Assembly (NCBI GenBank): GCA_009829735.1
Contig: CM020618.1
Location: forward strand, 18,647,346-18,711,345
Source: Pyropia yezoensis
Lineage: Eukaryota > Rhodophyta > Bangiophyceae > Bangiales > Bangiaceae
Direction: 5' to 3'
Length of the DNA stretch: 64,000 nt
Below, one piece after another: positions 1 through 9,887 of the stretch. Numbering within the stretch: position 1 is the stretch's first letter; the number at the start of each line of letters is the position of its first letter. Under the pieces are notes generated by a model. It searched no databases. It was not told the DNA's origin and saw nothing but the letters and a program-made list of their open reading frames with translations. Both the position numbers and the translations under genes were made by a program.

Positions 1-774
1 GCGCCAAGTCGGCCACAGCGAAGAACAGTCAGCCCCTCCTCATAGAGAGGCCAAGCGGGGTAAAACCACCGCCCCAAGGCCTCACGCGGGACAACTTGTC
101 CCGCCTCCGGGGGAGACCCCGCCGTCAACCCAAAGCCGGGTGACGCGGGAGTCCCGTCCCCCGGAGCGATCGCGGAGCCCCCGCCGGAAGTCCCGGCGGG
201 TGCTGCCCCGTAGGAGGTGTCCTCCATGCGCTCGTCAAGAGAGTCCGTCTCCACTCCCGGAGTCGCCATGGCTCTCCCCAAGTTGGGGAGAGACGCTCTG
301 GCTATTGCAGCACGAGACCCGCCTCGAGTTGAGGGGGACTCGGATCGTGGGTATACGGGTGGCCTCCCCAGCGTGGGGCGGCCCAGTGGAAGGTGAAGGG
401 GAGGTGGTGGTGATGGTGAGGTGTGAACTGAGGAGAGCAAGCTGCCGAGTGGGCAAGCTTGAGGAGAGGGGCGGTCAACGTGACCGCCTCCACATCCGTG
501 TTACGTACTCGATGGGGGACAGCAAGTCGCGCCCCCAACGCCGAGACGTGCGTTTACGCACCCCCTCACAGGGCCGACCGGGTCGGTCGGAACTGAGGAG
601 AGGGGAGTGTGGCAGTATTGACCCCCAGGTAGGGGGGGCAACACGTGCCATGCAAGGGGCGGCAGGCCACTAGCCTGATCCGTTCCTCCCCCTGCATTTG
701 GGTCCATATTCCCTGAGCTTGGGATAGTTAGCTTAGTAGTAAATCCAACTTGGATTTGAGGGTTTTCTGCATTT
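1..774. other. intergenic, no supported gene
   Basis: GC-rich sequence in which no reading frame has a recognisable domain. A short plus-strand frame from about 224 to 400 has a protein-like composition (a motif MALPKLGRD) and could be a fragment of a gene or retroelement. It runs into stops soon after and nothing identifies it. Confidence 0.4.
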
Positions 775-1075
775 ATCGTCTTGAATTTTCGTGTGGCCCG
801 GTGGGCAGGTGCTGGGGTGGGAGATTCTGAGTGGCGAGATTCTGAGTGGACCCTGGGGGGATAAGGGGAGGGACAGCGGGGCTTGGCCCTGCGTCCCCGT
901 CCCGACCAAGAAACTGTTGGACCACACACCATCCTCTTGTTTGTCCGTGGGGGGTTTGCCCCACAACAGGGACAGAGTGTGTGCGACTTGCACTTCTTCC
1001 GGTTCCCCCGACACGGGAGGCAGCCCTAGCACACCGCCCCAACTTGGGTGCGTGTGTGCTAGTGGTTTTTGCCAC
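775..1075 (+). repeat. dispersed repeat copy 1 (inverted relative to copy at 19.4-19.7 kb)
   Basis: About 300 bp match the reverse strand of 19725-19425 with only scattered differences. The shared blocks include the stretch around gtgtggcccggtgggcag (790), accaagaaactgttgg (904) and cgccccaacttgggtg (1032). In copy 2 the repeat lies just upstream of C2H2 zinc-finger exons; in copy 1 no zinc finger follows. It is either a dispersed repeat or the 5' remnant of a duplicated zinc-finger gene. The similarity is seen directly; its nature is inferred. Confidence 0.7.
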
Positions 1076-1904
1076 ACTGCGGTCCGTGCAGAACCCTTCC
1101 CTCCATGCTTCCCTCCCCACTGCCGCATGCGCCCACAAAAACTCACTGCCGCAAACGGCGTGCCCGTCAGAAGTCGTTCCGCACCCGACCCTTGCCCCCC
1201 CCACTTACGTACCTGTCTCCATGCCCATCCACCACTCCGGGCGCTGTACCTCTGCGGAGATATTAATGGCATGATCACATCAGCGTCCGCCGTACCGATA
1301 GGTGAACAAACATCCGTAGCCGCAAGCAGCGGCGGAGCGTGAGCGGCAGATGGCGCAGACTTAAGGAACAACGATGGGGCAGCGGCGTTGGCAGCTGCTC
1401 CAGCTGCCTTTCGTGCCACCCCCGTCACCTCGGCCGCAGACGCCCCATCAATAAAGACCCACCCACCCTTCCACACGGCCCCCACCGCGGCCGCCGCCAG
1501 AACCCCTCTTGTCCCCGCGCACCCCCCTTCTCCCTTCTCCCCACCACATCCCTTGCCTCAACGTCCTCGGCCATCTTCACCCCCTCGCCCATCTCACTTA
1601 CCCCTCCGTTACGGCCTCCCTCCTCGTCCCCATCCTTGTCGTCGTCCCTGCCCGAGCCCTCCTCGCTGTCCCACGCTCCCTCGCCGTTCACGCCCCACGC
1701 TCCTCGAGCCGACGAGCCGTGCGCCCTACGACCAAGTCGAAGTGCTTGCGGAGGGCTGGTGGCCGTTGTGCCCGCACAGTTTGCGGTCCCCCCCTCTTCT
1801 TTCCCGTTGTCAGCAACGCTTTGCCGTGGCGCTGCGTGACGCCGCACCAACCACGGCGTGGACGTGCCCCCCCCCGCACCCTCCTGCCACGAAGAGACTT
1901 GCAC
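1060..1904 (-). CDS. possible hypothetical protein, frame-broken
   Basis: Two minus-strand frames look coding-like by composition. One (about 1904-1425) has an acidic, Asp/Glu/Gly-rich stretch. The other (1485-1060) has mixed hydrophobic and polar residues. They are in different frames and neither has a convincing ATG or domain, so this could be a two-exon gene or chance open frames in GC-rich DNA. No function is proposed. Confidence 0.2.
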
Positions 1905-2039
1905 TCACTGCCCCTCAAAACGGCCCGCAGGACGCGGGCGGTGCGGCGCCACTGCTCAGCAGGCCGTGGCTTGGTCTTAGACGGAAATAATTCTGCGAGG
2001 GGGGTCGCTCTCGGAACTCTCTGACGGGCCCCCTCTCAG

Positions 2040-2170
2040 ACTGATCATTGAGCCTACCCCTGTGAAAGGTCATTAAACCCACCTCTCAATGACACCAAAA
2101 TGACTCAGTTACGGGACCCACCATTCGCCCATTGGAAAGGTGATTAGACCTCTAATCGACCCCTCAATGG
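2040..2170. promoter_or_regulatory. AT-richer block upstream of the PPR-like gene, with short imperfect repeats
   Basis: An AT-richer island ahead of a gene starting at 2339. It contains repeated short units of the type cctctcaatga and cccctcaatggg, together with aaaggtcattaaacc and aaaggtgattagacc. Position and composition suggest a promoter or a small repeat; no TATA box is obvious. Confidence 0.3.
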
Positions 2171-2338
2171 GCGCGCGCACGTTTAGTGATGGTAGAGGTC
2201 GAGTTGCCCACCGTGGCGGCCGGGTGAGGCCGAGTGCATCGCGGCGCGGCGCCCGCCCGGACCCCCCCCCCCTCCTCCCCCCTTACCCTGTTCCCCTCCC
2301 TCTGCTGCCGCCCCTGCTGCCCCCAAGCCAAACCCGTC

Positions 2339-2773
2339 ATGGCCCTCTTCCGGGTCGCCAGCCGTGTAGCTGCTGGGCACCCGCCGCCGCCTCCCCCCTT
2401 CCCCGCCGCCCGGGTTGTGGCGGCGCCCCCCCCCTCCCACGCCGCCCGGCGGGCGGCAGCCGGCGCGGCGGCGGCGGGGGGCGCCCCTCCGCCCCCGCCC
2501 CCGCCCCCGCCCCCGCCCCCGCCCCCGCCCCCGACCGCGCCCCCGCCACCGCCGCCCTCCGCCACCCCCCCGCCCCTGCGGCTGCCGCGCCTGCCCCGCC
2601 GCTCCCGCGCGTCGCGTGCCGCCACCGCCGCCCGCCTGGCGGCTTTCCGCCGCGCCTCTGCCGCCGCCCCCGAGGCGGACATGTCGCCGCACCTGCCCCA
2701 CCGCCGGGTGATGCTGGCCGCCCTGGGCGCCGCCGTCGCGGCGGCGGCGCCCCGACCCCCACCAAAGGCGGCA

Positions 2774-2806
<33 letters not shown>

Positions 2807-4884
2807 TCCCCGCGGCGCTCCCCCCCGGCCGCGGGTGCCCCCCCGCCGCGGCGCCCCCGCCGTCGGGGCAGCCCGCCCGCCCGCCCCCACGCCCTCACCT
2901 TTCAGTCCCGCGCGGGCGCGGCCGCCCACACGGCCCTGTGGCACGCCCTGTCGGGCGACACGGCGGCGGCAGTGGAGGCGTTGGCCTTCCCGTCGCCGCC
3001 GCCCCACCCGGCGCTGCCGCTGGCAGCGGCGCTCGCGGCGGTCCACGGCGCGGCGGGGGTGTCCCCGTCGGCGGCGGCGGCGCTGGTGGCGGCGCTCGAG
3101 GCCGGGGGGGGCACCGCCGGATGGCCGCCGGCTGCGAGGCGCGCGCTCTACACCGCCGCCGCCCTCCGGGCGGCGGCGGCGGGGGACGCTGCCACCGCCC
3201 TGCAGGTGGACGCGGCGGCGCGCTGGGGGGGGCTCCGCCTCCCCCTGGCCGTCTACACGGTGCTCCTGCGAGGGCTGGCCGCCGCGGGGGGGGGGGGCAC
3301 GGCGGCAGCCTGCTGGTGGCCGTCTCCCCCGGAGGGGGGGCGGGGGGGGCCCCGCCGGGGCTGTGGATAGCCACCACCACTGGCGGCGGCGGCGGCGGCG
3401 GTGGCGGCGGTGGTGGTGGCGGCGGCGTCGCGACGCGCTCCCGCCTGGCCGCGGCGCTGCTGGGGCGGGCGCTCGCCGCGGGCGGCGGCGGCCGTCGGGG
3501 CACCGCGCCCGCCCTCAACGCCGCCCTGCGGGTGTGGGCCGACGCGCGCGGCGGGGCGCCCGCGGCGGTGGCGCAGCGCGCCGCGGCGGCCCGCGCGGCG
3601 GCGGCCCTGCGGGCGGGGGGCGGCTTCAACGGGGACACGGTGGCCGCGTTGGCCGCCGCCGCCGCGTCGGGGGGGGGGGTGCCCGCCATTGACGCGGTGG
3701 CCGCCGCCGCTGCCGCGGCGGGGGTGTCGGCGCCGACCCCGCTGGTTGCCGCCTACATGCGCGTCTATGTGGAGGAGGTGGAAGACGGGGGGGGGGCAGC
3801 CGCCATCTTGGCAGCCGCCACGTCTGTCCACGGGGATAGCAGCGGTGGCGGTGGTGGTGACAGCGTCAGTGATGGCAGCAACCTCGGTGGCGGCGTCGGC
3901 GGCGGCGGCGGCGGTGGGGGCGGCGATCCCCTACCCCGCCGCTCCCCTGCTGCTACCGCCCTGGCCCGCGCGGTGGCGCTGCTCACGCCGACGGCCGGGC
4001 GCCTCCCCGCCCCCCCCGAGGCTTACGCCGCCGCCCTGGCTGCGGTGTTGGCCGCCCCCCCCGCCACTGCTGCCGAGGCGGCCCTCACGCTCCTCCGCCA
4101 GTCGCGGCGGGCGTGGTGCCCCCCCCCGCCTCGGGCCCTTATCCCCCCCCTCCTTGCCGCTGTCGCCCGGTCCGCCCTCCCCGCCCGGCTTCCCGCCGTG
4201 TGGCGGTCCCTGGCTGCCGCGGGGGGCGCTGGCGTGACGGCCCACCCGGGGTGTGTGAGCGGCCTGCTTGCCGCGTCGGCGGTCGCGTTGCCCGCCGACG
4301 TGGCCGGCCTGGTTTGCCGCGCCACCGACGCTGGCCTGCTGGCCTCCTCCCCGGTGGTGACGCGGGCGGCGGTGGCGGCACTGACCGCCACAGGCGACGG
4401 GGTGGGGGCGGTGGGGGTTGTGGCCGCCGCGGCCTCGCCGGCGCGCCTGTTTGGGCCCCTCCTCGGGGTCTTGTCGTCGGGCGTGGGGGGGGTCCCCGCC
4501 GCCGCCGCCGCGCTGCGGGTGGTGGCGGCCGGCGGGTGGGCGGGGACGCCCGCCGACGCGGTGGGGCGGCTGGAGCTGGCGCTCCTCCGCTGGGGCGTGG
4601 CCATGCGGGGTGGGGTGGGCGAGGCGGGGCAGTCGCCCTGCGCGGGGGAGGGGGGCACGGCTCACCCAGAGGCGGCTGACCACGGGCTGGCGGCGGTGCT
4701 GGCGGGCCTCCCCGCGGGGGTAGACGCTGACGCCGCGCGGGCACTGGCGCTGCGGGGACTCCTCCGGGCTGGGGTGGGCCGCCTCGTGGAGGGCGGGGGG
4801 GTGGCTGCCGCGGTGCGCCGGTGGGATGCAAGCATGGAGGTGGACGCCAACGTCTTTGAGGGGGTGAAGGGGGGGGCTCTGTAG
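2339..4884 (+). CDS. PPR/TPR-like helical-repeat protein, probably organellar, with a frame break
   Basis: The ATG at 2339 opens a basic, acid-free leader (MALFRVASRVAAG) followed by Pro- and Ala-rich low complexity. This looks like a mitochondrial or plastid presequence. From about 2890 there are repeated 30-40 residue amphipathic helical units resembling degenerate PPR motifs (for example LPLAVYTVLLRGLAAAGG). The frame then breaks at a 12-G run (3286-3297) and the protein-like sequence continues one frame over, through Gly/Ala-rich linkers and more helical repeats, to the TAG at 4884. About 850 codons in total. The break in a G homopolymer may be a sequencing or assembly miscount rather than a real mutation. 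PPR proteins bind organellar RNA; assignment here rests on repeat-like appearance only, with TPR or other alpha-solenoids as alternatives. It is convergent with the NhaD gene. Confidence 0.45.
2485..2535 (+). repeat. CCCCCG hexamer microsatellite
   Basis: About eight copies of a CCCCCG-type hexamer, encoding poly-Pro in the leader of the PPR-like gene. The complementary strand is G-rich enough to form G-quadruplexes. A (GGC)n tract follows at about 2768-2806. Confidence 0.8.
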
Positions 4885-5467
4885 CACTTCCCGGTGCGCC
4901 GGCGTCCTTGATTGTTCTTGTTCAACAAAGAAGTATCATCCCACGCTTGGACTTGTGCCTTGCACGTTCGTTTGCGTTGGGCACCGTCGGGTCTGTCGTC
5001 CAAGCCCAAAGAGGGTGGCGGGGGTTGAGGCGGGAGAGACTGAAGAGTGGAGAGGAAGCACATTGTCATTGGTTCCTATCTTCCCACGCAGGCTTTTCTT
5101 TGAAGCGCGGCGGTAGAATGCATCGCCACACAAGCCAGGTGTCCACTACTGGGAAGCAAAAGCGCCGCAGGGGCGTGAGCCCATCGACACCAGCCTTTGA
5201 TAGACATTGATGGGGCTGCGACATTCGGGTGCGGAGGGGTCTGTTGCTCTGATGGAGGCGACGGTGGCAGCGGTGGCGGTCGGAGGAGACTCCGCGACGC
5301 TGTCGGCCCGGCGCGTTGGCTCGCAGCGCGTCGCGCGCTTCCGAGGCGTCGATGTCGTCCGTCGTGATCGGCCACAGGTTGCCGCGCCAGTCGGTGGGCA
5401 CACCCGGCCAGTGGGTGGACACTCCTTAGCCATCGCATCGTAACACAAGGGTCGGCGAGAACCGCCC
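4885..5467. other. intergenic between convergent genes; possible minus-strand gene fragment
   Basis: Spacer between the stops of the PPR-like gene and the NhaD gene. A minus-strand frame at about 5422-5066 reads like protein (LWPITTDDIDASEARDAL) but has no ATG in frame and no recognised domain. Nothing else is evident. Confidence 0.3.
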
Positions 5468-7450
5468 CTACCCCCCCCCCGCCAGCAACGCGGCGGCGTG
5501 CCCCCCAAGGGCAGCCAGCCCAAACGTGCCCACCCCGGCCAAGTAGCCAAGCGCGGCCGCGGCCGACACGTGGCGCACGTACCACCCAAACGGCACCCCC
5601 TCAAGGGCCATCAGGGCCACCCCCGCCACGCTTCCCACCGGCAGTATGGACGCGCCCGTCCCCGCCGCCAGACTCAGCAGATGCCACGCCGCATCATCGG
5701 GCGGGGCGGAGGTGCCCCACGCGGCAGACACGGCCGCGACCAGCGGCACATTGTCCATTATAGACGAAAGCGCCCCGGCTGCAACGGCGGCCGCCAGCCG
5801 CGGTACCCCCGCGGCATCGACCGCGGCCGCCGCAGAAGAGAGCAGACCCGCCTCGTCGAGCCCGCCGACCAGCAACAGCGCGCCGGTGATGAAGAGGAGC
5901 GACGACACATCGACGCGGGCGACGGCCGCGTTGGCCCGGAGGCCCGTCCGCCCGGGCCGCCGCGCGTGGAGGAGGTCGGTAAGAATCCACATACCTCCCG
6001 CACTGGCGGTCATGCCCAGAAAGGGCGGCAGGCCAGTGTACGAGACAAAGGCGGGGACAGCCAGCAGGGACGCCACTCCCGCGCCAAGCACAATGCGCGC
6101 CCGAGGGGGCAGGTCAGTGGCGGACGCGCCAGGCAGGGACACCACCGCGGGTGTGACAGTCGCCTTGAAATCCTGCGCGCCTGACCCCGCCGCCGCGGCT
6201 GCCGCCGTCGCCGCCGCCACCGTCGCAGGGGTTGATACATTGGCTGCCAACGCATCGGGCGCGGCCGCCGCCACGGCGGCAGGGGTACTCGCCGCTGCCG
6301 CGTCGGCCGCCCCACCGCCCTTGCGGAGGGGCGCAGCGAGCACCGCGAGTGTTACGGCTACGCTCACCGCCGACGGCAGCAACAACGCCGCGGCCGTGGG
6401 CCCAGGGTTGAGCCGCCCCGCCGACCACAAGAGGGTGGTCGTCACGTCTCCAATCGCAGACCAGGCGCCGCCCCCATTGGCAGCCACCACCGCCACCGCG
6501 CCCAGACGCCACCGCATGCGTCGGTCCATGAGGCACCCCCGCAGCAGCAGCAGGGACACGACAGTGGCGGTGAGGTTGTCGGCCAGGGCGGCAAGCCCAA
6601 AGGCAATGGTCCCCACGGCCACCACCGCCGCCGTGGGCGACCGCCGCTGACCCGACGCAACGACCGCCGCGAGGGGCCGGAAGCCCCCGTGGGCGGCCAC
6701 AAGCTCCACCACCGTTGCCGAGGCAATGAGAAAGACGACAAGCTCGGCTGTACCTGCCAGCTGGGTACCCAGTGCGGCTAGCACCTCATTTACCCCGCCT
6801 CGGATGGTGCCCGCCGTGGCCGTGGCGGTCCACACCCCGACGCTGGTGAGCAGAGCCAGGCCCGTCTTGGACGTGTCCAGCGCGGTCTCCGCGACGGTGC
6901 CGGCATAGCCAATGGCTACAATGGCACAGAGCGTCAGCTGCAGATGAGTCGACACCCACTCGTGCTGAAGCAGCCCAGCGGCAATAGCGGCAAGCCCTGC
7001 AACCCCTGCGGCCCGCAACGCGTCGGCCGTTGCCGACCCGGAGTTGCCCATCGACGCGCGGCGGCGGGACATGGCAAAAGCAGAGCGGGACTTGCGCGGC
7101 GTCGCCACCCCGTCCACCGCAGCTGTCGCGTAGGCAGTGTAGCTGGACGGCTTGATCCGCGACTCGAGGCTCCGGTCCGCCGCGGCGGCCGCGGCCGTGG
7201 CGACCGCCTCGGCGCTCACCCCAACGGCCGGCGCGGCGTCCGCGCTGCCGTTGCCGCCGTCGGCTCCCGCCCCCGGGTCGGTGCCATTGGTGCCCGGCGA
7301 GGGCGGCGCCGCCGCCGCCCGCCACACCCGCCGCGCCACGGGAACGCCCACGCGGGGGCGGGCGGCGGCGCCTCGACGGGGGAGGGCGGCAGCCCGCCCA
7401 CCGCATCCCCCCAGGTGGGGGAGCGGCGTGCCGATAAAGGCGCCACGCAT
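5468..7450 (-). CDS. NhaD-type Na+/H+ antiporter, plastid-targeted
   Basis: A membrane antiporter that exchanges Na+ (or Li+) for protons; plant and algal NhaD homologues sit in the plastid envelope. The first in-frame ATG is at 7450, giving 660 residues. Residues 1-60 are Arg/Ala/Pro-rich with no acidic residues, as in a plastid transit peptide. Hydrophobic segments start near residue 145 and continue to the end (about 11-12 helices), split by an Ala/Pro-rich loop near 380-430. Family motifs are present: ADNLTATVVSLLLLR (about 290-304), ANGGGAWSAIGDVTTTLLW (about 324-342), SIMDNVPLVAA (about 563-573) and GTGASILPVGSVAG (about 597-610). The two half-domains each carry the DN motif typical of the CitMHS/ArsB-like ion transporter superfamily. 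The frame is open throughout with no sign of decay. It is divergent from the LRR-like gene at 7862. Confidence 0.9.
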   Translation of the reverse strand: MRGAFIGTPLPHLGGCGGRAAALPRRGAAARPRVGVPVARRVWRAAAAPPSPGTNGTDPGAGADGGNGSADAAPAVGVSAEAVATAAAAAADRSLESRIKPSSYTAYATAAVDGVATPRKSRSAFAMSRRRASMGNSGSATADALRAAGVAGLAAIAAGLLQHEWVSTHLQLTLCAIVAIGYAGTVAETALDTSKTGLALLTSVGVWTATATAGTIRGGVNEVLAALGTQLAGTAELVVFLIASATVVELVAAHGGFRPLAAVVASGQRRSPTAAVVAVGTIAFGLAALADNLTATVVSLLLLRGCLMDRRMRWRLGAVAVVAANGGGAWSAIGDVTTTLLWSAGRLNPGPTAAALLLPSAVSVAVTLAVLAAPLRKGGGAADAAAASTPAAVAAAAPDALAANVSTPATVAAATAAAAAAGSGAQDFKATVTPAVVSLPGASATDLPPRARIVLGAGVASLLAVPAFVSYTGLPPFLGMTASAGGMWILTDLLHARRPGRTGLRANAAVARVDVSSLLFITGALLLVGGLDEAGLLSSAAAAVDAAGVPRLAAAVAAGALSSIMDNVPLVAAVSAAWGTSAPPDDAAWHLLSLAAGTGASILPVGSVAGVALMALEGVPFGWYVRHVSAAAALGYLAGVGTFGLAALGGHAAALLAGGG

Positions 7451-7861
7451 GGTGGCCCGGGGTGCAAGACGCCCCGCGGCGAGGAGGGGAGAGGGGGTAG
7501 AGCGGGGTAGGGCGGCGCGGCGCGGGGCCCAGCGCTGCGCGTCGGGGGGGGAGATGGTAAAGAGGGCGTGGCGGTGAGTGCAGACGTGAAGTGCCACTGC
7601 GACTGCAATGTGGCCATGGCCCGACACACCCTGTTCGAGCACGTCCTTCACTCAGCGTTTTGTCCCCGCTTCTTGGAAACTGAAATCGGGCGCTTAATAT
7701 GAGTCCGGCAGACAAACTCTCCACATTTCTTGTCATGATCCCAGGATCATCATCGAGCGACCTTATGTAGACACAGCCTACTGTACATACTGCACATCGG
7801 AGATCACGGCCCTTCGTAGCGGCTTGGTTGGTGCTGTGCGGGTCGCTGACGCCGGCCTAGC
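7451..7861. promoter_or_regulatory. divergent intergenic region
   Basis: About 410 bp separate the ATG of the antiporter (minus) from the first ATG of the LRR-like gene (plus), so it should hold both promoters. The section 7640-7800 is AT-richer than its surroundings. No clear TATA box or repeat was recognised. Confidence 0.4.
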
Positions 7862-8399
7862 ATGCCCCCACCAATAGCGGTCCCCCCTTCCCCCCCACCG
7901 CATGGCCCGTCGCTGACCCTCTTAGACCTGCTCGATGATTGCCTGCTGTTCATCCTCGACGTGCTGGGTACCCGCCGTGGGGGTGCCCCGCTGGCACTGG
8001 CGCGACTGCTGTCGCCTTCCGCTCCTCGCCCCCCTCTGAGTGGGAGTTGGGCGCCGGCCCGTCGCCGGAGCCCCCCCCGCACGCCGTGTCCCCCTGTCGG
8101 TGGGCGAGCGTGGCGCCCGCCGCCGCCACCTGCCACCGCCTGGCGCACCTGGCGGCCGTCGCCGTTGCCGCGCTGCTGCTGCCGCCGGCGGCGGTGCACT
8201 GGTCCGCCGCCCGCGTGGCGGTGACCGCCGCCGCGGCGTCGCGCCTGCTGGCGCTGACTGAGCTCCACGTGGTCGCGCGGGGGCGGCTGCCCGGGGCGGC
8301 CGCCGCGGTGGTGCGGGCGGCGCCGCCAGTGGCTGTGCTCAGCCTGTACGGCGCGGACATGGATGGGCCGGAACTCGACGCGCTGAGCTAGCCGGCCCG

Positions 8400-8430
<31 letters not shown>

Positions 8431-9600
8431 AACGGGGGTGCCGCGGGAGCGCGATGGCGGCCAGGCGGGGGGGACCCCTCGGCCGCCCACCTTGCGGGTT
8501 CTCCACATGACCAGCCCCGGTTTGCTTCCTGCCGCGGCGCCGCCGGGCGCTGCTCCCCCCGGCGTGGCGGGAGGGCGGTTCTGAACGACAGCCTGAGCAG
8601 CGCTGGTTGAGGTGCGGCTCACCGCTCGCCGGTCAGACGCCGCGGCGGCCGGCGGCGCCTCTTCTTCCGCCGCCGCCCCCGCCTGCGTGGCCGCCCTGGG
8701 CGCGGCGGTTGGGTCGGGGTTGGCATCCCCGCCGCCGTTGGCGGTGGCGCACCTTGACTGCCTGGACCTGACGCCCCAGGTGGTGGCAGCGCTGGTCGCC
8801 ATAGGGGGGAGGCTTGTGGAGCTGCGGTTGCGGGGCGCGGCGGTCCTTGGCAGGTGGGGAGTGGTGTCGTCGCTCGTGGCGGCGTGCCCGCATGATCTGC
8901 TGGTGACCTGGGCGGGGGGGAGGGTCTGCCGCTGAAGGGGTCTCCGCCTGGCTCTCCCCGGACCCCGTGGGCCATAGCGGCGGCGGCGGCGGCGGTGGCG
9001 TTGGTGGCGGCGTTGGCGTTGGCGGCGGCCGCGGCATTGGGGGTGGCGGCAGCGACGGCGGCGGCAGCAGCGAGGGTGGGGGGCGGCCGGGCGCCGGCTG
9101 GGGGGTGAAGGAGCTCTACGTGGCGGGGTGTGGCCTGACCGCCGACTGCCTTGTGGCGGTGGTCACTGCTGCGCTGGGGCGGGGGGTGCCGCTCCGCGTC
9201 CTCGGCTATGACCGCCCGCTCCTCGTGACGGGCGTTCGGGACGTGACGACCAGGCCCGGTGACGGGCGGCGTAAACCTGTTGCAGCCAATCTGTCGACTG
9301 TTTTCCCTTTCGCCAAGCCCCACTGCTGTCATAATTACCACCCTCTTTCTCCAGGAGGCGCCGCAGCTGCATGAGCATTGGCTGCCCCCGGAGGACCTGG
9401 TCGTTCTGCTTATCCGGGGGAGGGGGCTGCCCGCGTCCCCGGTCGCGCGGGCCGCGGACGCAGCCAGTGGGCTGGTCGACGCCCATTTGCACCCCGTCGC
9501 GGCCGTGGCGCTCCCAGGACGGCAGGGTCGAACAGGGTCGTGCAACACGTGTTTACAGACCCAAACACGAAAATGTGGCTTCCGTAAGGTGCCTGATTAA
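7862..9600 (+). pseudogene. LRR protein with F-box-like N terminus, frame-broken or multi-exon
   Basis: The ATG at 7862 begins a frame with an F-box-like start (LTLLDLLDDCLLFILDVLG). Successive blocks in other frames then resemble leucine-rich repeats: about 8090-8391 (LTELHVVARG, VAVLSLYGADMDGPELDAL), 8612-8935 (HLDCLDLTPQVVAALVA, RLVELRLRGAAVLG) and 9090-9240 (VKELYVAGCGLTADCLVAVV, RVLGYDRPLLV). A last block (9356-9600) may be an exon after an intron ending ctttctccag at 9355. F-box/LRR proteins are substrate receptors of SCF ubiquitin ligases. Frames change at least three times, so this is either a gene with several short introns or a decayed copy. Gly-rich linkers (GGC repeats at 8400-8430 and 8980-9070) separate the repeat blocks. 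Confidence 0.4.
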
Positions 9601-9887
9601 AGCTCCATTGCGCTGCTCCCTGCAACCCGCGTCGCCACCGCAGCAGCCACACCCACTGCTTGACCATCTCCCTTGCTTGCCTCCCCTCCCACCCACAGCG
9701 GCGGCGGGCGGCGGGCGGTAGGTCGCCAATTCGCCTCCCTCCGTCTGCCAAACCCACCTCCGGATCTCTCGCCTACCCCCCCCACCCCCCCCCTCCCCCC
9801 TCCTTCGCTGCCACAAGACCCCATAAAAGCACAAAAAAGAAGAAAATTTGGGCCGCGGTGCTTCGGTTGCCCCCCACCCCCCACTGG

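Noticed and set aside
2164..4831. Long minus-strand ORFs opposite the PPR-like gene
   Set aside because: They mirror the coding strand and consist of Arg/Gly/Pro runs from the same repeats. The plus strand alone shows helical repeat units.
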